A stretch of DNA of 64,000 nucleotides. It comes from Glandiceps talaboti. Taxonomy: Eukaryota; Hemichordata; Enteropneusta; Spengelidae. The notes beneath the pieces are model-generated. The model worked only from the letters and a program-made list of their open reading frames with translations, did no database searches and was not told the DNA's origin. A program made the position numbers and the translations under genes. This document shows, piece by piece, positions 39,102-50,321 of this stretch (the stretch's first letter is position 1; each line of letters opens with the position of its first letter). Location of the stretch: positions 16,473,484-16,537,483 of the forward strand of contig NC_135550.1 of NCBI RefSeq assembly GCF_964340395.1. The letters run 5' to 3'.

Positions 39102-40247
39102 TATTAATGCTTTACCTTTTAATTTACACCAACCATTTTACATCCCTTCAGGTTTTTTTCCGTGCAATTCATGCATGTACCAAAGTATAGAATGATTACC
39201 TTTAAAAATAGAGCGAACAAGAAATTATAAGTTCTGAAGATGAGTGCAGACTTGCTGACAGTTTAACTTTAGTGTTCTACCTAACTAACCAATTGTAAAA
39301 CCCGTAACACTGAAGTAAAATGATTTCACTCTCTTTTAGTATTCATATCAGGTGTAAAATAATAACACAGGAACATTATACCAGGGTGGTAAACATGGTA
39401 TTACCAGTCGACTGTCCTCCCTTCACGAAATATAAAAATATTCTTGCTTTGAAGGTTAAACCCCATTGTCTACAGGTGCTCTCATTATTCTATATATACT
39501 CATCATTGTTTTGAGTACCATACATAGTTTTAGTGAGATGATACTGTCTATCACTTTCAGGCAAAACGTATCATAAACAATAGTTATTGTGTGTAAATAA
39601 TAAAACAGTTGTTGTTTTGATATGAATGAAATAGACTATTTTCTGAATGTTATGGAACAATAACTTTAATGTTAATAAACCAGTTTTAGGTGGTATTACA
39701 TAATTATGTACCAGATTACTTGCACTGATGTGCATGCATACTATTGTTATTTTCACTGCTGTTCGATACCAAAAACATAATTGCATACCAGCATGCAAAT
39801 GAGGGTGCGATTGTTCGCTACACACGAAATGGCCTGATTTTAATGATTTGTTATGGAAATTTGCTGTTTCAGATAAATATATGCAATACAATAACAGAAC
39901 CCATGCTATGTGAGTTCCAGTATGGATACTCGCGGGGTGGGGGGGGGGGGGGTATTTGCACTCTTGCTTGCAGTGTTTCCTGCTGTTCTTCACTCCCTAT
40001 GCTAATGAAAGTATGGGTGCAGAGAACACTGCAAGCAACTCATGCAAATACCCTAAGTACGTCACATGTCATGGGGTTCTGTCATTGTATTTTTAAATAA
40101 TGACATGGAGTCATTCAATAATCATTCTTATGTTCTTGTATTGGTCAAGCAATTTACTAGAATCGGAATTGTTCATCATTATTGGTGACCAAAGCAGTTT
40201 GCGACAACCCATATCTATCTATTTATTTATCTATCTATCTATCTATT

Positions 40248-40278
<31 letters not shown>

Positions 40279-40295
40279 TTATTTATCTATCTATC

Positions 40296-40370
<75 letters not shown>

Positions 40371-40435
40371 TTATTTATCTATCTATTTATTTATCTATCT
40401 ATCTATCTATCTATTTATCTATCTATCTATTTATC

Positions 40436-40466
<31 letters not shown>

Positions 40467-40519
40467 TTATCTATCTATCTATTTATCTATCTATTTATTT
40501 ATCTATCTATCTATTTATC

Positions 40520-40550
<31 letters not shown>

Positions 40551-40578
40551 CTATTTATCTATCTATCTATTTATCTAT

Positions 40579-40614
<36 letters not shown>

Positions 40615-41590
40615 ATCTAGCTATCTATCTATCTATCTATCTAACAAACTTATACAGCACCAAATGTCCAAAGTTAAACAATGTTCAGTGGAACTTAGAG
40701 TTATGAAAATGCTCTCTGAAAGATGTAAGTTTTTTAAGCATCTTTTGAAAATGTTGAGAGAGGTTTTTATTATGTCCAAGGGTAGAGAATGTAAGGGGAG
40801 TGCCAGCATTTAACAATATTGGGAACTCATAACTTGATATTAATGGTTGAATTACATTAAAAATACACTTGTCATTCAATCTACAAACCATAGATTGATA
40901 TCAAATGTGGCATCCACCATCCACCATGCATGTTGTTTTCCTTCAGTCGTCTTATTCATCAGTTTCATTGTGTTATCAACTTAAAATGCAGTAGAACGTG
41001 AAATTGTACCTGGAATGAAGATTAAATCAAGATTATTTTAACTTGAGACATTTGTCCGTCATCTTCACATGTGTTTGAAACAAATTTTTTGCTGCTCTGT
41101 AAATACATACATATTAAGTGCAAAACGCATGGAAGCTAACATTTTGCTCACCTATGAAATGGATACATGTGTGGAGGGTCTATACATGTATGTATAAAAC
41201 ATGTCAAAACAAAGACTTAGCTTGTCTATAAATGGGATACTAGTACACAGGAACACGTAGTTGCTTGGATAATAGGATTGACATAAGTGAACAGATAGTG
41301 ATAACGGTCTGGAAAGTATTAAAGGTAATATTCAAAACTTGATTTGAAATATATAGAAAAATAAAAAATAATATTAGAAATTCGGAAAATATTTTTTTTT
41401 TTAAATATATCTTCCTCCTCGACCCTGTGCTTCAGGTAATGGCTTACAGATGAGCGCAACGTTAGAGGGCCCACTTGACCCCTGAACCAATTTGTCTCTC
41501 ATACCTTCTCCAAACGTGACGTGGACACAAGCGATTGCGAGCCAAAGAGTAGAAGTTCAAGCCCAGGCTTTCCTGAATATCAGTGGTAGG
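39102..41590. other. Intergenic: NCBP2AS2 3' UTR, then microsatellite and AT-rich DNA
   Basis: After the poly(A) candidates no coding signal is seen. The long CTAT/TTAT microsatellite fills 40210-40643, and a G-run lies near 39935-39951. Confidence 0.7.
40210..40643. repeat. Interrupted (CTAT)n/(TTAT)n microsatellite
   Basis: About 430 bp of CTAT with scattered TTAT variants, read through by Leu-Ser-Ile-Tyr ORFs in several frames. Not a gene. Confidence 0.98.
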
Positions 41591-41599
41591 TAGCTTGCT

Positions 41600-42235
41600 G
41601 GTGACGGGTCAACTCGTCCCACTCAACTCATTTTCAACTCGCCCCAACTCTTCACAATATAATTTACCTGTGCATATATGAAATCGAAGCTAGTAGTACT
41701 CAGTTTGGAGTGTCTGTGGTATCTCGTATTCCACTAATGAAGTACCACTTGCGCTGTAAACACATACATACTACAATACTTAGTTGCGTTAACTAGGGAG
41801 AGGAGACACGTCTCCAAAACCCGTACGCGCGGAAGTCGTAAGCGTGTCAGTCACTAATATTCTCGCTGGTTATTATCATTATTATTTCTTATTTGGGTTG
41901 TAAACATTAAGTCCTAATGTGAAAAGTGATATTCCATGACTGAGGAAAGTTGTTGTGCTAGTATAAGTTCTAGATCTACCAAACACTTAGCCAAAACCCA
42001 CACCACTTTCTGCTACGAAATGTTACATTTGCTACGCTTCAACTGGCTACGTAGGTAAAATCATGTAAATGTTTCGGTCTCCGTACTTCGAGTCCATGTA
42101 TCGTTTAGATTTATAAACGTTTCCTAGTGTTGTTGGGGCGAGTTGAAAATGGGACGAGTTAAAAATGGAGCGAGTTGAAAATGGGGCGAGTTGAAATTGG
42201 GGCGAGTTGAAAATGGGACGAAGTGAATCGCATTC
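41600..42235. mobile_element. 0.64-kb non-autonomous element with 16-bp subterminal repeats and 9-bp target duplication
   Basis: A perfect direct repeat TAGCTTGCT lies at 41591-41599 and 42236-42244. Just inside the right end are six 16-bp units of GGGGCGAGTTGAAAAT (42135-42230). Inside the left end are inverted copies (TCAACTCGTCCC at 41609, ATTTTCAACTCGCCCC at 41630). No coding capacity. A 9-bp duplication fits a Mutator-like or related transposase. Confidence 0.75.
42135..42230 (+). repeat. Six 16-bp tandem units
   Basis: GGGGCGAGTTGAAAAT and close variants, six in a row in exact register. They are the right subterminal region of the element above. Confidence 0.95.
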
Positions 42236-42366
42236 TAGCTTGCTAGCTATAGACGCTAGACGGCTCATTCTCGTCGATTTTTCCTTTTGCAGTCTCTCAG
42301 CACAGAGGCACTTGTTCCCCGCGATATGTATCAGAATATAATAAAATATCGATAATATTGGTGTAT

Positions 42367-42482
42367 TTAGCCAACTGTACAGTATGTGAAAGAGGTAAAA
42401 TTACACTTTCTATGATCGCGCAAGTCATTGCGCGGTGAGTGGACTTGCGCGATCATTCATAGAAACAAGAGTAATTGGCTAA
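42367..42482. mobile_element. Nested short MITE with hairpin
   Basis: Bounded by TTAGCCAA and TTGGCTAA and absent from the matching place in the right arm of the surrounding element. It contains a hairpin of CTATGATCGCGCAAGTC with GACTTGCGCGATCATTCATA. A TA duplication is plausible. Confidence 0.65.
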
Positions 42483-43175
42483 GGGAGCCTTCAGTATTTA
42501 CAAGGGGGGGGAGGAATCGGGGGGGGGGTCACATTTTACAAACATGTTCTTAGGGGAGGGTCATATTTTGCATTATTAGTCCCCGCCGGACGAAGTCCGG
42601 GCGGGACTTATGGATTGGGTTCCGTCTGTCCGTGCGTCCGTGCGTCCGTGCGTCCATCCGCAGCTGTTTCTTGGAGATGCCTGGACCGATTTTTTCAAAC
42701 TTGGTATAGGGGTAACATACAATGGCAGGAAACAGGTCAATTGGACCCAAGTCAATTGGACCCCTAACCAAATGAACCCTTGCCGAGTGTAGGGACTATG
42801 CCTGAGGCAGGGAAATTTATCAATTGCAACTCGTGGTGAATTTCATTGCTTCGTTGATAAAAGTTTGGTCTTATTTAATGCACACCGTGTATCTGTAGTT
42901 CGTTTAACCCACATGGATGCATGGTTCGCAAGACTCCAGTGCAAGACTTCTTTCGTTCTACACTTTACTCTTGTTAATGTTACAGTGGATACCTTTCCCA
43001 CACCCAAACTGCAAACAGACTACACTCGTATTTGTGCTATCTATTTCTTAATGATAATGTTTCTGGATTGTGTCAAATATCCCTGAACAACTTACATTGG
43101 TTACGACGAGGGTTCATTTGGTTAGGGGTCCAATTGACTAGGGTCCAATTGACGAGGGGTCCAATTGACTAGAAA

Positions 43176-43845
43176 GCCTATGGCATACATATGCACCTCA
43201 ATTTGTTTTATGATATGATCCAATATAGCCATTTTGTTTGCGAATTTTCCCTGTCCAAAGCCATAACTCAGACATGTGTGAACAGATCTCATTCAAAGTT
43301 GGTATTAGCACAGTGTTCTATGACATATATGTGCATATCCATTTTCGTCATGATACAATCCGATATGGCTGCCTGGCAGCCATTTTGTTTGCGAATTTTC
43401 CATGTCCAAAGCCATAACTCAGACATGCTTGAACAGATCTCATTCAAAGTTGGTATTAGCACAGTGTTCTATGACATACATGTGCATATCCATTTTCATC
43501 GTGATACAATCCGATATGGCTGCCTGGCAGCCATTTTGTTTGCAAATTTTCCATGTCCAAAGCCATTAAACTCAGACAAAGGGTGCTTGAACAGATCTCG
43601 TTCAAATTTGGTATTAGGACAGTGTTCTATGACATACATGTGCATATGCGCATATTCATTGTTGTCGTGATACGATCCAATATGGCTGCCTCGCAGCCAT
43701 TTTGTTTGCGAATTTTCCATGTCCAAAGCCATAACTCAGACATGCTTGAACAGATCTCATTCAAAGTTGGTATTAGCACAGTGTTCTGTGACATACATGT
43801 GCATATCCATTTTCGTCTTGATACAATCCAATATGGCTTTCTAAT
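43176..43845. repeat. 151-166-bp tandem array, about 4.4 copies
   Basis: The word ATTTTGTTTG starts at 43231, 43382, 43533 and 43699. Units share GCATATCCATTTTCGT, CAATATGGCTGCC, CATGTCCAAAGCCATAACTC and CAAAGTTGGTATTAGCACAG. Overlapping ORFs are by-products. Confidence 0.93.
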
Positions 43846-44082
43846 ACAGAGTCAAAATCATTTAATTTGTATGTATACATATAATGGTAATATTGATTAC
43901 GTTCAGTATATGCAAATGTCATGGGGGGTCATGTTTTTCTTAACAGACCGTGTGCGATTTCCTCCGCCCCCCCCCCCCATGTAAATACTGGAGGCTTCCT
44001 AAATACGTCAATATTATCGATATTTTATTGTATTCTGATAGAAATGTTCTGATACATATCTCGGGAAACAAGTGCCTGTGCT

Positions 44083-45577
44083 TCAGCACAATACACCACG
44101 GAACTTCGGAAGAGACATGAACAGATCATGGAGGTGAGGGGAGATGGTCGGAACCGTCGATACTACATGATTTTAATGTGTAGTATGTTATCGTCAACAC
44201 TGCTTACACTGTACTGTTGGTGGTAACACATTTCGGTCATTTCTCTCATATCAAATTCAATTCAGGGAGGTTAGAAGCGAGTTGTGCTCTGTAAGTTAGC
44301 AATGGCTAGCAGATGTTGGCAGTAGACACAGTCTAAGGAAATCTGATTAAAATCCGATAGAGGATGCGATGTGGATAAAAACGTAAACATATACCACGAA
44401 GGTCAGTTCAGGCAAACAACGAATGTAAAATAGCAATGAACGATTAGCCGACATCTACATCGGAAACTGCTGTAGTACAGAAAACTTTTTTATGACATTT
44501 TTAAATTTCTATTTTGAAATCAATGACATTTATCACATTTCATTATTCAAAACCTTTTCAAAACATTTTGGTTAAAATTAGCAGTTTGGTCAATGAAGGG
44601 AGGAGAGTTTTGAGTCAGTGGCATGATTAAACTGAACAATTATGAACAGGACAAACAAGTGCCTTGAGGAGTGCAAACTAGTCAATACGTGTACATGTAA
44701 GTTTATGGAAAGCCGCAGCTGTCTTAAGTCTAAAGAAAACAATATGTTGAACATATCTTTATATGATGCAAACAATTCATTATATGATGCAAGTATATCA
44801 TTATGTGTGACAGTTATTGACATGGGTTTACAAGTATATTATCTCCATTTATAATAATGTACTTGACAATTAGCTGAATTAATATATGGTAATAGTTCAC
44901 TCGATCTAAGAGATATCCTAGAACTTTTGGGTACTAAACCATGAATATTTTGTATGTCCGTGAACAGACAATCATACTTCTCGTAGTGTTCCTATCTAAA
45001 GAGTTTTATACATGTGAAGCAATGGATTTTGGTTAGCAATTTACCAGATACACACTTAAAATTACTGAAAATGTAACATTTAAAATTAACTATGCAGCCA
45101 GTGTGTGGTATTATGCTTTGAGAATAGAGTGTCTTTTGCAAGAACAAAAAGAATGTTTCTTGTCAACAGATTGGGGGGGGGGGGGTGTCAGTGTGTTTTT
45201 TATTTGTCAGAGGGGGTTGGATTGTTTTGTGGATGAATTGCAGGGGGGGGGTCACAGTCACTATTTTTAAGTACAACACGAACAAAAAGTCACCCGGCCG
45301 TAAAAACTGATTGTTCCCTAAAGTCATTTGTGGGATATGATTTCTCTTGATACCATGATAAGGACGTACAAAGCAAATGATCCTGGGAAATCTGGACAGG
45401 TAATCATGAACATAATTAAAAGTGGTAATATATAAAACTTTTTGAATTTTAAATCATCTGGTTGATACACATTTTAACAAGTACTGTATTTTAAAAGTTG
45501 AACTTGTTTTGTATCTGTTTGAATGTAGATTGCGCCCTCTACGCATCTTATATTTTAGGTCTTCATTTTTATAACAG
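44083..45577. other. Upstream region of GLYAT-like gene
   Basis: No coding signal. There are G-runs near 45173-45185 and 45242-45250. A good acceptor (TTTTTATAACAG) ends at 45577, so a 5' UTR intron probably lies here. Confidence 0.6.
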
Positions 45578-45579
45578 AA

Positions 45580-46443
45580 ATGGCATATCTAACAAGTTGC
45601 TCTGAAATCCCTTCACTCCTGAAAGCAATGGAAAAATGGCCTTCATCTAGCTTACCAATCTGTCGACTCCTAAAGAGCAGCTATAGATCAAACAACGTTT
45701 GGCCACATATCTCTATTTATACCGACAATAAACACGTGGGCAATGTCACCAGTGTTGTGTGTTGTCTTGGACATTTCCGCAACCAAGCTGGCAAGTCATA
45801 CTCGTGTCACTCAACTAATTACGAAAAGTTGAAGTCTCTTCTGGTAGACCCAGATGTAGTTGACTGGAGCAGTGACCCTGTTCTTTTTGTGATGACTGCG
45901 TTGTCACATATTAACATCATTGAGGAATCATGTAGGTTACATTTCAAGGTGAACAAGGGTGTGCAAACTACACGCCACGTATATGTTCTGGGTGACAAAT
46001 GCAAGGAAGCAACATTGAAGATATCAAAAATGCAGTTGCCTAGTGGGTATTCTTGTGCACCGGTACAAGAAAAACATGCTGGTTTAATGAAAGAACATGG
46101 TGTGGAATACCGACGAAGTGTATCTGACATTTCGAGCATTATTAAGCACAGCCATAGCCTTGGGATTTACAAGAATGGTGATATTGTGTCTTGGTCGTCT
46201 GTGAAAGAGTTTGATGACATCGGTATGACAAACACATTGCGTGAACACCAAAGAATGGGGTTTGCCAGCATTTTGACGGCAAAGTTAGCGGTGAAAATCA
46301 TGGAGATGGGCGAAACACCATATGTTCTAATCTCTACAGATAATGAAGTGTCAAAGAAAATGCATGGACGACTGGACTTCACCAAAACTGTCGATAGTGA
46401 CGCAGCTGTGACAACTGTAAACTTCAGTGATCCGTACCATTGA
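45580..46443 (+). CDS. GLYAT-like acyl-CoA N-acyltransferase, single coding exon
   Basis: 287 residues, near the usual length of glycine N-acyltransferase (GLYAT) proteins, which move an acyl group from acyl-CoA to glycine or another amine, often in mitochondria. The N-terminal half has SSLPICRLLKSSYRSNNVWP. The C-terminal GNAT fold has GIYKNGDIVSWSSVKEFDDI, then the acyl-CoA loop REHQRMGFASILTAKLA, then LISTDNEVSKKMHGRLDF, all family hallmarks. ATG follows a splice acceptor by 2 nt (AGAAATGG, good start context), so the coding exon probably follows a 5' UTR intron. No mitochondrial targeting signal is obvious. Substrate unknown. Neighbours are repeats, so context gives no help. Confidence 0.88.
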   Translation: MAYLTSCSEIPSLLKAMEKWPSSSLPICRLLKSSYRSNNVWPHISIYTDNKHVGNVTSVVCCLGHFRNQAGKSYSCHSTNYEKLKSLLVDPDVVDWSSDPVLFVMTALSHINIIEESCRLHFKVNKGVQTTRHVYVLGDKCKEATLKISKMQLPSGYSCAPVQEKHAGLMKEHGVEYRRSVSDISSIIKHSHSLGIYKNGDIVSWSSVKEFDDIGMTNTLREHQRMGFASILTAKLAVKIMEMGETPYVLISTDNEVSKKMHGRLDFTKTVDSDAAVTTVNFSDPYH

Positions 46444-47045
46444 TTTCACGAATAGTACAAATATAGTTTTCTCATAATCAGTGGCATGGGAACAACCGTA
46501 TATTGTTATACAGAGAAAATTACATTTAAACAATACAGTCGGGAACTCTAACTGGTATAATGTGACATTAATTGAAGTTTTTGTACTCGTCTATTGGATG
46601 ATGAGACACCTATTTTCATTGGCCCGACTCATCATTTTAGCTTTGATAATCCATCTTACTTTCACAGGGAAGGGAAAGAGGAAAATTTAACGATATATTA
46701 ATATTTATTGAATTTCGATTCTGCAAAAGTCACGAGTTTGCTTGATGACAACATTTTCCTACAACAATGTAACGCACCCAGCGTGCGTTTGATAACACTG
46801 GCCCCATTTTTTCTGGTTGTTGGGGGAGTCTTTTTTCATCATTCAGCAGGGTTACATTTATAGTGGCCAGATGGCTAGTCCTGCTTATAGGTGGCTAATC
46901 AAGCTAGGACTCAAATTCTGGCATTGTCCCAATGGTGGCAACATACTTGGATCTTCCATGGTGGCTATTGAAACCATCGACTTTCCTTTTATTGTCACTG
47001 TCAGATCTTTCGATTAGACACTCTGCTTTCATGCGCTGTTAATCA
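46444..47045. other. GLYAT-like gene 3' flank
   Basis: 3' UTR and spacer. No clear AATAAA and no coding signal seen. Confidence 0.6.
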
Positions 47046-47801
47046 TTTTGAAATTAGGGAACGTTGTGCAACACGAATTCACAATAGGGGATATAGTTTA
47101 TTTATATAACCCAGCAGTGAAACCAGGGAAAGTTTCACAAATATTATAGGGGTCCATATCAAATAGCTGATTTCATACCGCCACTCAATTATCGATTGCG
47201 ATACGTTCATTCGGGAAAGTTATATCCTAAATTAGTACACCATAACAGACTAAAGAAGGGTTCACTCCGATCTACGTCCTTAGAAGGTAGTACCCCGGAT
47301 GTCGATCTCGGTGACACGGACACGGACACGCAATCACCACAAAATTCGGGTGGTTTCGTTCCTCCTCGCCGTTTGCCTACGCCCACGTCACCATCAACAG
47401 AAACCGATAGCACAGAAAGTCGAAATAGCGACTCGTCTTCTGTAAGGGCAGAAAGTCAAAATAACGACTCGGCTTCTGTAAGCGCTTCGATTCGGCACTC
47501 GAACGATAATCGATATAGATATCGACGTAGACGAAATAAGCCGTCTTCACGAGTACCTATTGATTATGACAGTGATAGTTTAGCAGGAGAAAATGAACCT
47601 GCAGGGGACGATACATATTATCGCATTGATAAGATTTTACGCGGACGGCACAAAAACGGTATTTTGGAATATTTAGTGAAATGGGAGGGGTATCCAAGTT
47701 CAGACAATTCATGGATACCGGAATCTTATTTGAACGATGAAGCGATTAAATCTTTACGCGATAATCCGGTTGTAATTACAGGCAAACGACGCTCTACTTA
47801 A
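47046..47801 (+). pseudogene. Ty3/gypsy integrase C-terminus with chromodomain (broken fragment)
   Basis: The intact frame 47196-47801 encodes a linker rich in Ser, Thr and Asp, then a chromodomain: YYRIDKILRGRHKNGILEYL, then VKWEGYPSSDNSWIPESYLN (about 47608-47760). Just upstream, another frame encodes the integrase C-terminal barrel (GDIVYLYNPAVKPGKVSQIL). It is separated from the first by a frameshift and stop near 47140-47150. Chromodomains at this place guide integration to marked chromatin in chromovirus-type elements. No protease, RT or RNase H and no clear LTR pair are present, so it is a truncated, dead copy. Confidence 0.85.
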
Positions 47802-48162
47802 ATAGTTCGCACGGCTTCAGAACTTCACTTAGTTAGTTTAAGGGATTGGTATTTGTTTTCACCAAGCCTTTTAAAAATCGCTCGCACATGTAAATTCCAT
47901 TGTATTGGAAGTATATTTAAAGTGAGAATTAAACATCCAGAAGCACTCGGATAGGTGATTCTGGCAAGCCGAAATATCTTCTCAGTCGTGACTAATTCCC
48001 GACTTGGACCTGAACGATCCCGTACGAGAGTATGAGAGTGTGAGTACTAGAGTGTAACGTCTGAACTATCCATACTTATACCGTTCAACTCTACAACTCG
48101 CATCAGCCGTTACATAACATGATCGTTATACCGTATATCATACCTGAGTGAATATTCAAAAT

Positions 48163-49508
48163 CTCCGGGGGTTAACGCTTATATCACCTTAGGCTTCGTG
48201 TCGTGGCCATTTTTAGGGTCATGGCCTCATTTCCAGATGAAGATGGTTGTCAGTCGTCAAAATACCGATGCCTATTTTTACTGCACTGTTGGTTGATGAA
48301 GCTAACTTTTATTCAGAATCGTAAACTTTTAATTTTTTATAGTAGGCCAATATCCTAGCCACCAATTGTCCTAAGATTCTCCGTGACTATGTACTATCAA
48401 ACCAAAGTGACTACAGACTCGAGTTTCAATTAGACACCACGATTTATGTTTTGTTATATCTCACACAACGTTTATTGTAACAAATTACAGAAACAAAATA
48501 AATCACTGAACACAAATAAACAGTTTTGTGTTTAAATCTTGTTTGTGTCATCCAGAAGTGATGTTGATTTGTGTTCACGGTGAGATAAGATGTATCGTTT
48601 TATATGTTTTTGCGCGATCGGTGTCAGTATTTTGTTATAATGTAACAAAAACCTTGTGTGAGACATACAAAAACATCGTGCCGCCTAAACTCTACAGTCA
48701 CTCTGGTTTAGTAGTATCTTTACAATAGTACCACCATTCTATATCAACTTTAAATGTTTTTTTTATTACTCTACGCACTACGTTAAATCTGCAAAGGTTG
48801 TCAACATATAAGTTTATTGTAATATCCATATCTTTTTCATTATTATTAAGCAAAGTCGAGTGTTTACCCAAAAAAGGATACAATAAGTTATACACATCAA
48901 TAAATGTCAGTCTTATTGAAAAACGCATTTGATATATATATAGTCTGTCAATTTATTGAAGAGTGGACAATGTCGTGTCTTTCAATATTTGTATCATTTC
49001 AGATCAATTATGAACACAATGAAAAGTAATTGTATCGATGATGTATTGCAGTTGGCAGGAAATGGATGCCACACAAAGAAGTGTTATCCAAAATAAATGA
49101 AGTCTTTAGTGATGATTTATTAGTGAGTGGTTAGGGAAATGTCAATAATGATTATCTTTGGGGGAAAAATTGTCAACTGATTGCATAGATTGTATTCACT
49201 TGTTACTGGAACTGAGTCATTAGACTCTAGCGATGGGATATTGTTTCCTTTCGTTTGCATTGCTGTCATACCGTAATTGATCATAATGAACTAGAAGATG
49301 ATTGATGGCGTTGAATTTTTTTAAATGCGAACTTAAACACTGCAAAAGTTAATTTCAGTAATCGACATACATTGCAATAAAATATCGAAGGCTTCAAATA
49401 CTTCGACGACTGACAGCCACCTTCATCTGGCTGGGAATCAGGCCATAACCCAAAGAAAGGTCACGACCGCAAGCCTAAGGTGGTGCAAGTGTTAGACCCG
49501 GCTCCCCC
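48163..49508. mobile_element. Diverged inverted-repeat pair (possible degenerate TIR element)
   Basis: 48163-48264 matches the complement of 49397-49508. Shared words include CACCTTAGGCTT, ATGGCCT, CCAGATGAAG and TGTCAGTCGTC. The right arm also holds a hairpin, AGACCCGG/CCGGGTCT, at about 49495-49515. The AT-rich interval has no ORF of note. Confidence 0.6.
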
Positions 49509-49994
49509 GGGTCTCCTGCCGCAGTAATGGTAGGTACAGGGCTGGTAGAGTAGATCCATCGTTCCTGTTCAGTATTTGTTTGTTTGTTTTTTGCACTCAA
49601 CTTGATATGTATAGACTAGATTACTTTTTTGTGATTTCTTGATTCTCTATCCAATACATTTTGTATATCTTAACCATTCCAATGATGAGTGGACCCTATT
49701 CGAACTTAAACATATTGATCATTGTAAACAGTGTTATCAACGCTATTCATTTTATTACCATGTGTGTCATATGTAGTCATTTTCAGCCATTTTGTCCATA
49801 CTTTAACCAGTTCTGTTGTTTTACCCTCATTTGTTTGTTTTTACCATATGTTATATAGTGCGGGCAGCAAAATAAAAAAGACGCTTTAGAAAATAAACTC
49901 TAACTCTAACAACGGTCGTAGCAATAATGTTTGTGATGGTGACGATGTTGATGATGCACTTGTTGACGGTGATAGTAATAGTGATGGTAATATT

Positions 49995-50055
49995 GTGGTG
50001 GTGGTGGTGGTGGTGGTGGTGGTGGTGGTGGTGTTGTTGTTGTTGGTGGTGGTGG

Positions 50056-50107
<52 letters not shown>

Positions 50108-50135
50108 GGTGGTGGTGGTGGTGGTGGTGGTGGTG
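49995..50135. repeat. (GTG)n/(GTT)n compound microsatellite
   Basis: Alternating blocks of GTG and GTT trinucleotides. The His/Gln and Thr/Asn ORFs over it are by-products. Confidence 0.97.
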
Positions 50136-50233
50136 ATCATGATCATGATGTATAACCATACTGTTCAAATCCCGTAATTTTTTTTAAAGCCTGCTGACAA
50201 ACGAATAAAAAAGGAAACATGCAAACAAACAGC

Positions 50234-50261
50234 CAGACGCAGACACAGACAGACAGAAGAA

Positions 50262-50321
<60 letters not shown>
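50234..50321. repeat. (CAGA)n microsatellite
   Basis: Imperfect CAGACA units turning into pure CAGA from about 50265. Confidence 0.97.

Larger units (their letters stand above)
42299..44082. mobile_element. 1.8-kb inverted-repeat element with internal satellite array
   Basis: The left arm (AGCACAGAGGCACTTGTTCC onward, 42299-42366 then 42483 to about 42575) matches the complement of the right arm (about 43905-44082), including ATAAAATATCGATAATATTG and CAGTATTTACA then a G-run. The left arm is interrupted by a nested short element. Inside are a block starting AGTCCCCGCCGGACGAAGTC (42579) and a tandem array. No transposase ORF, so probably non-autonomous. TCAGCACA occurs at both ends, but on the right it is part of a palindrome, so the target duplication is uncertain. 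Confidence 0.75.

Noticed and set aside
40100-40813. 237- and 174-codon ORFs of Leu-Ser-Ile-Tyr repeats
   Set aside because: They come entirely from the CTAT/TTAT microsatellite; all frames stay open.
43176-43845. CRISPR-like spaced repeats
   Set aside because: Whole units of 151-166 bp repeat without unique spacers, and the DNA is eukaryotic.
43191-43984. Overlapping 159- and 143-codon ORFs with internal repeats
   Set aside because: They follow the 151-bp DNA array, and the repeat unit is not always a multiple of three; no protein family resemblance.
42297-44090. TCAGCACA as an 8-bp target duplication of the 1.8-kb element
   Set aside because: The right copy is part of the palindrome TGTGCTTCAGCACA and the left copy overlaps the inverted repeat, so the match is explained without a target duplication.
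48053-48116. TGTAACG...CGTTACA as ends of a gypsy LTR
   Set aside because: Only a short inverted match and no second LTR upstream of the integrase fragment.
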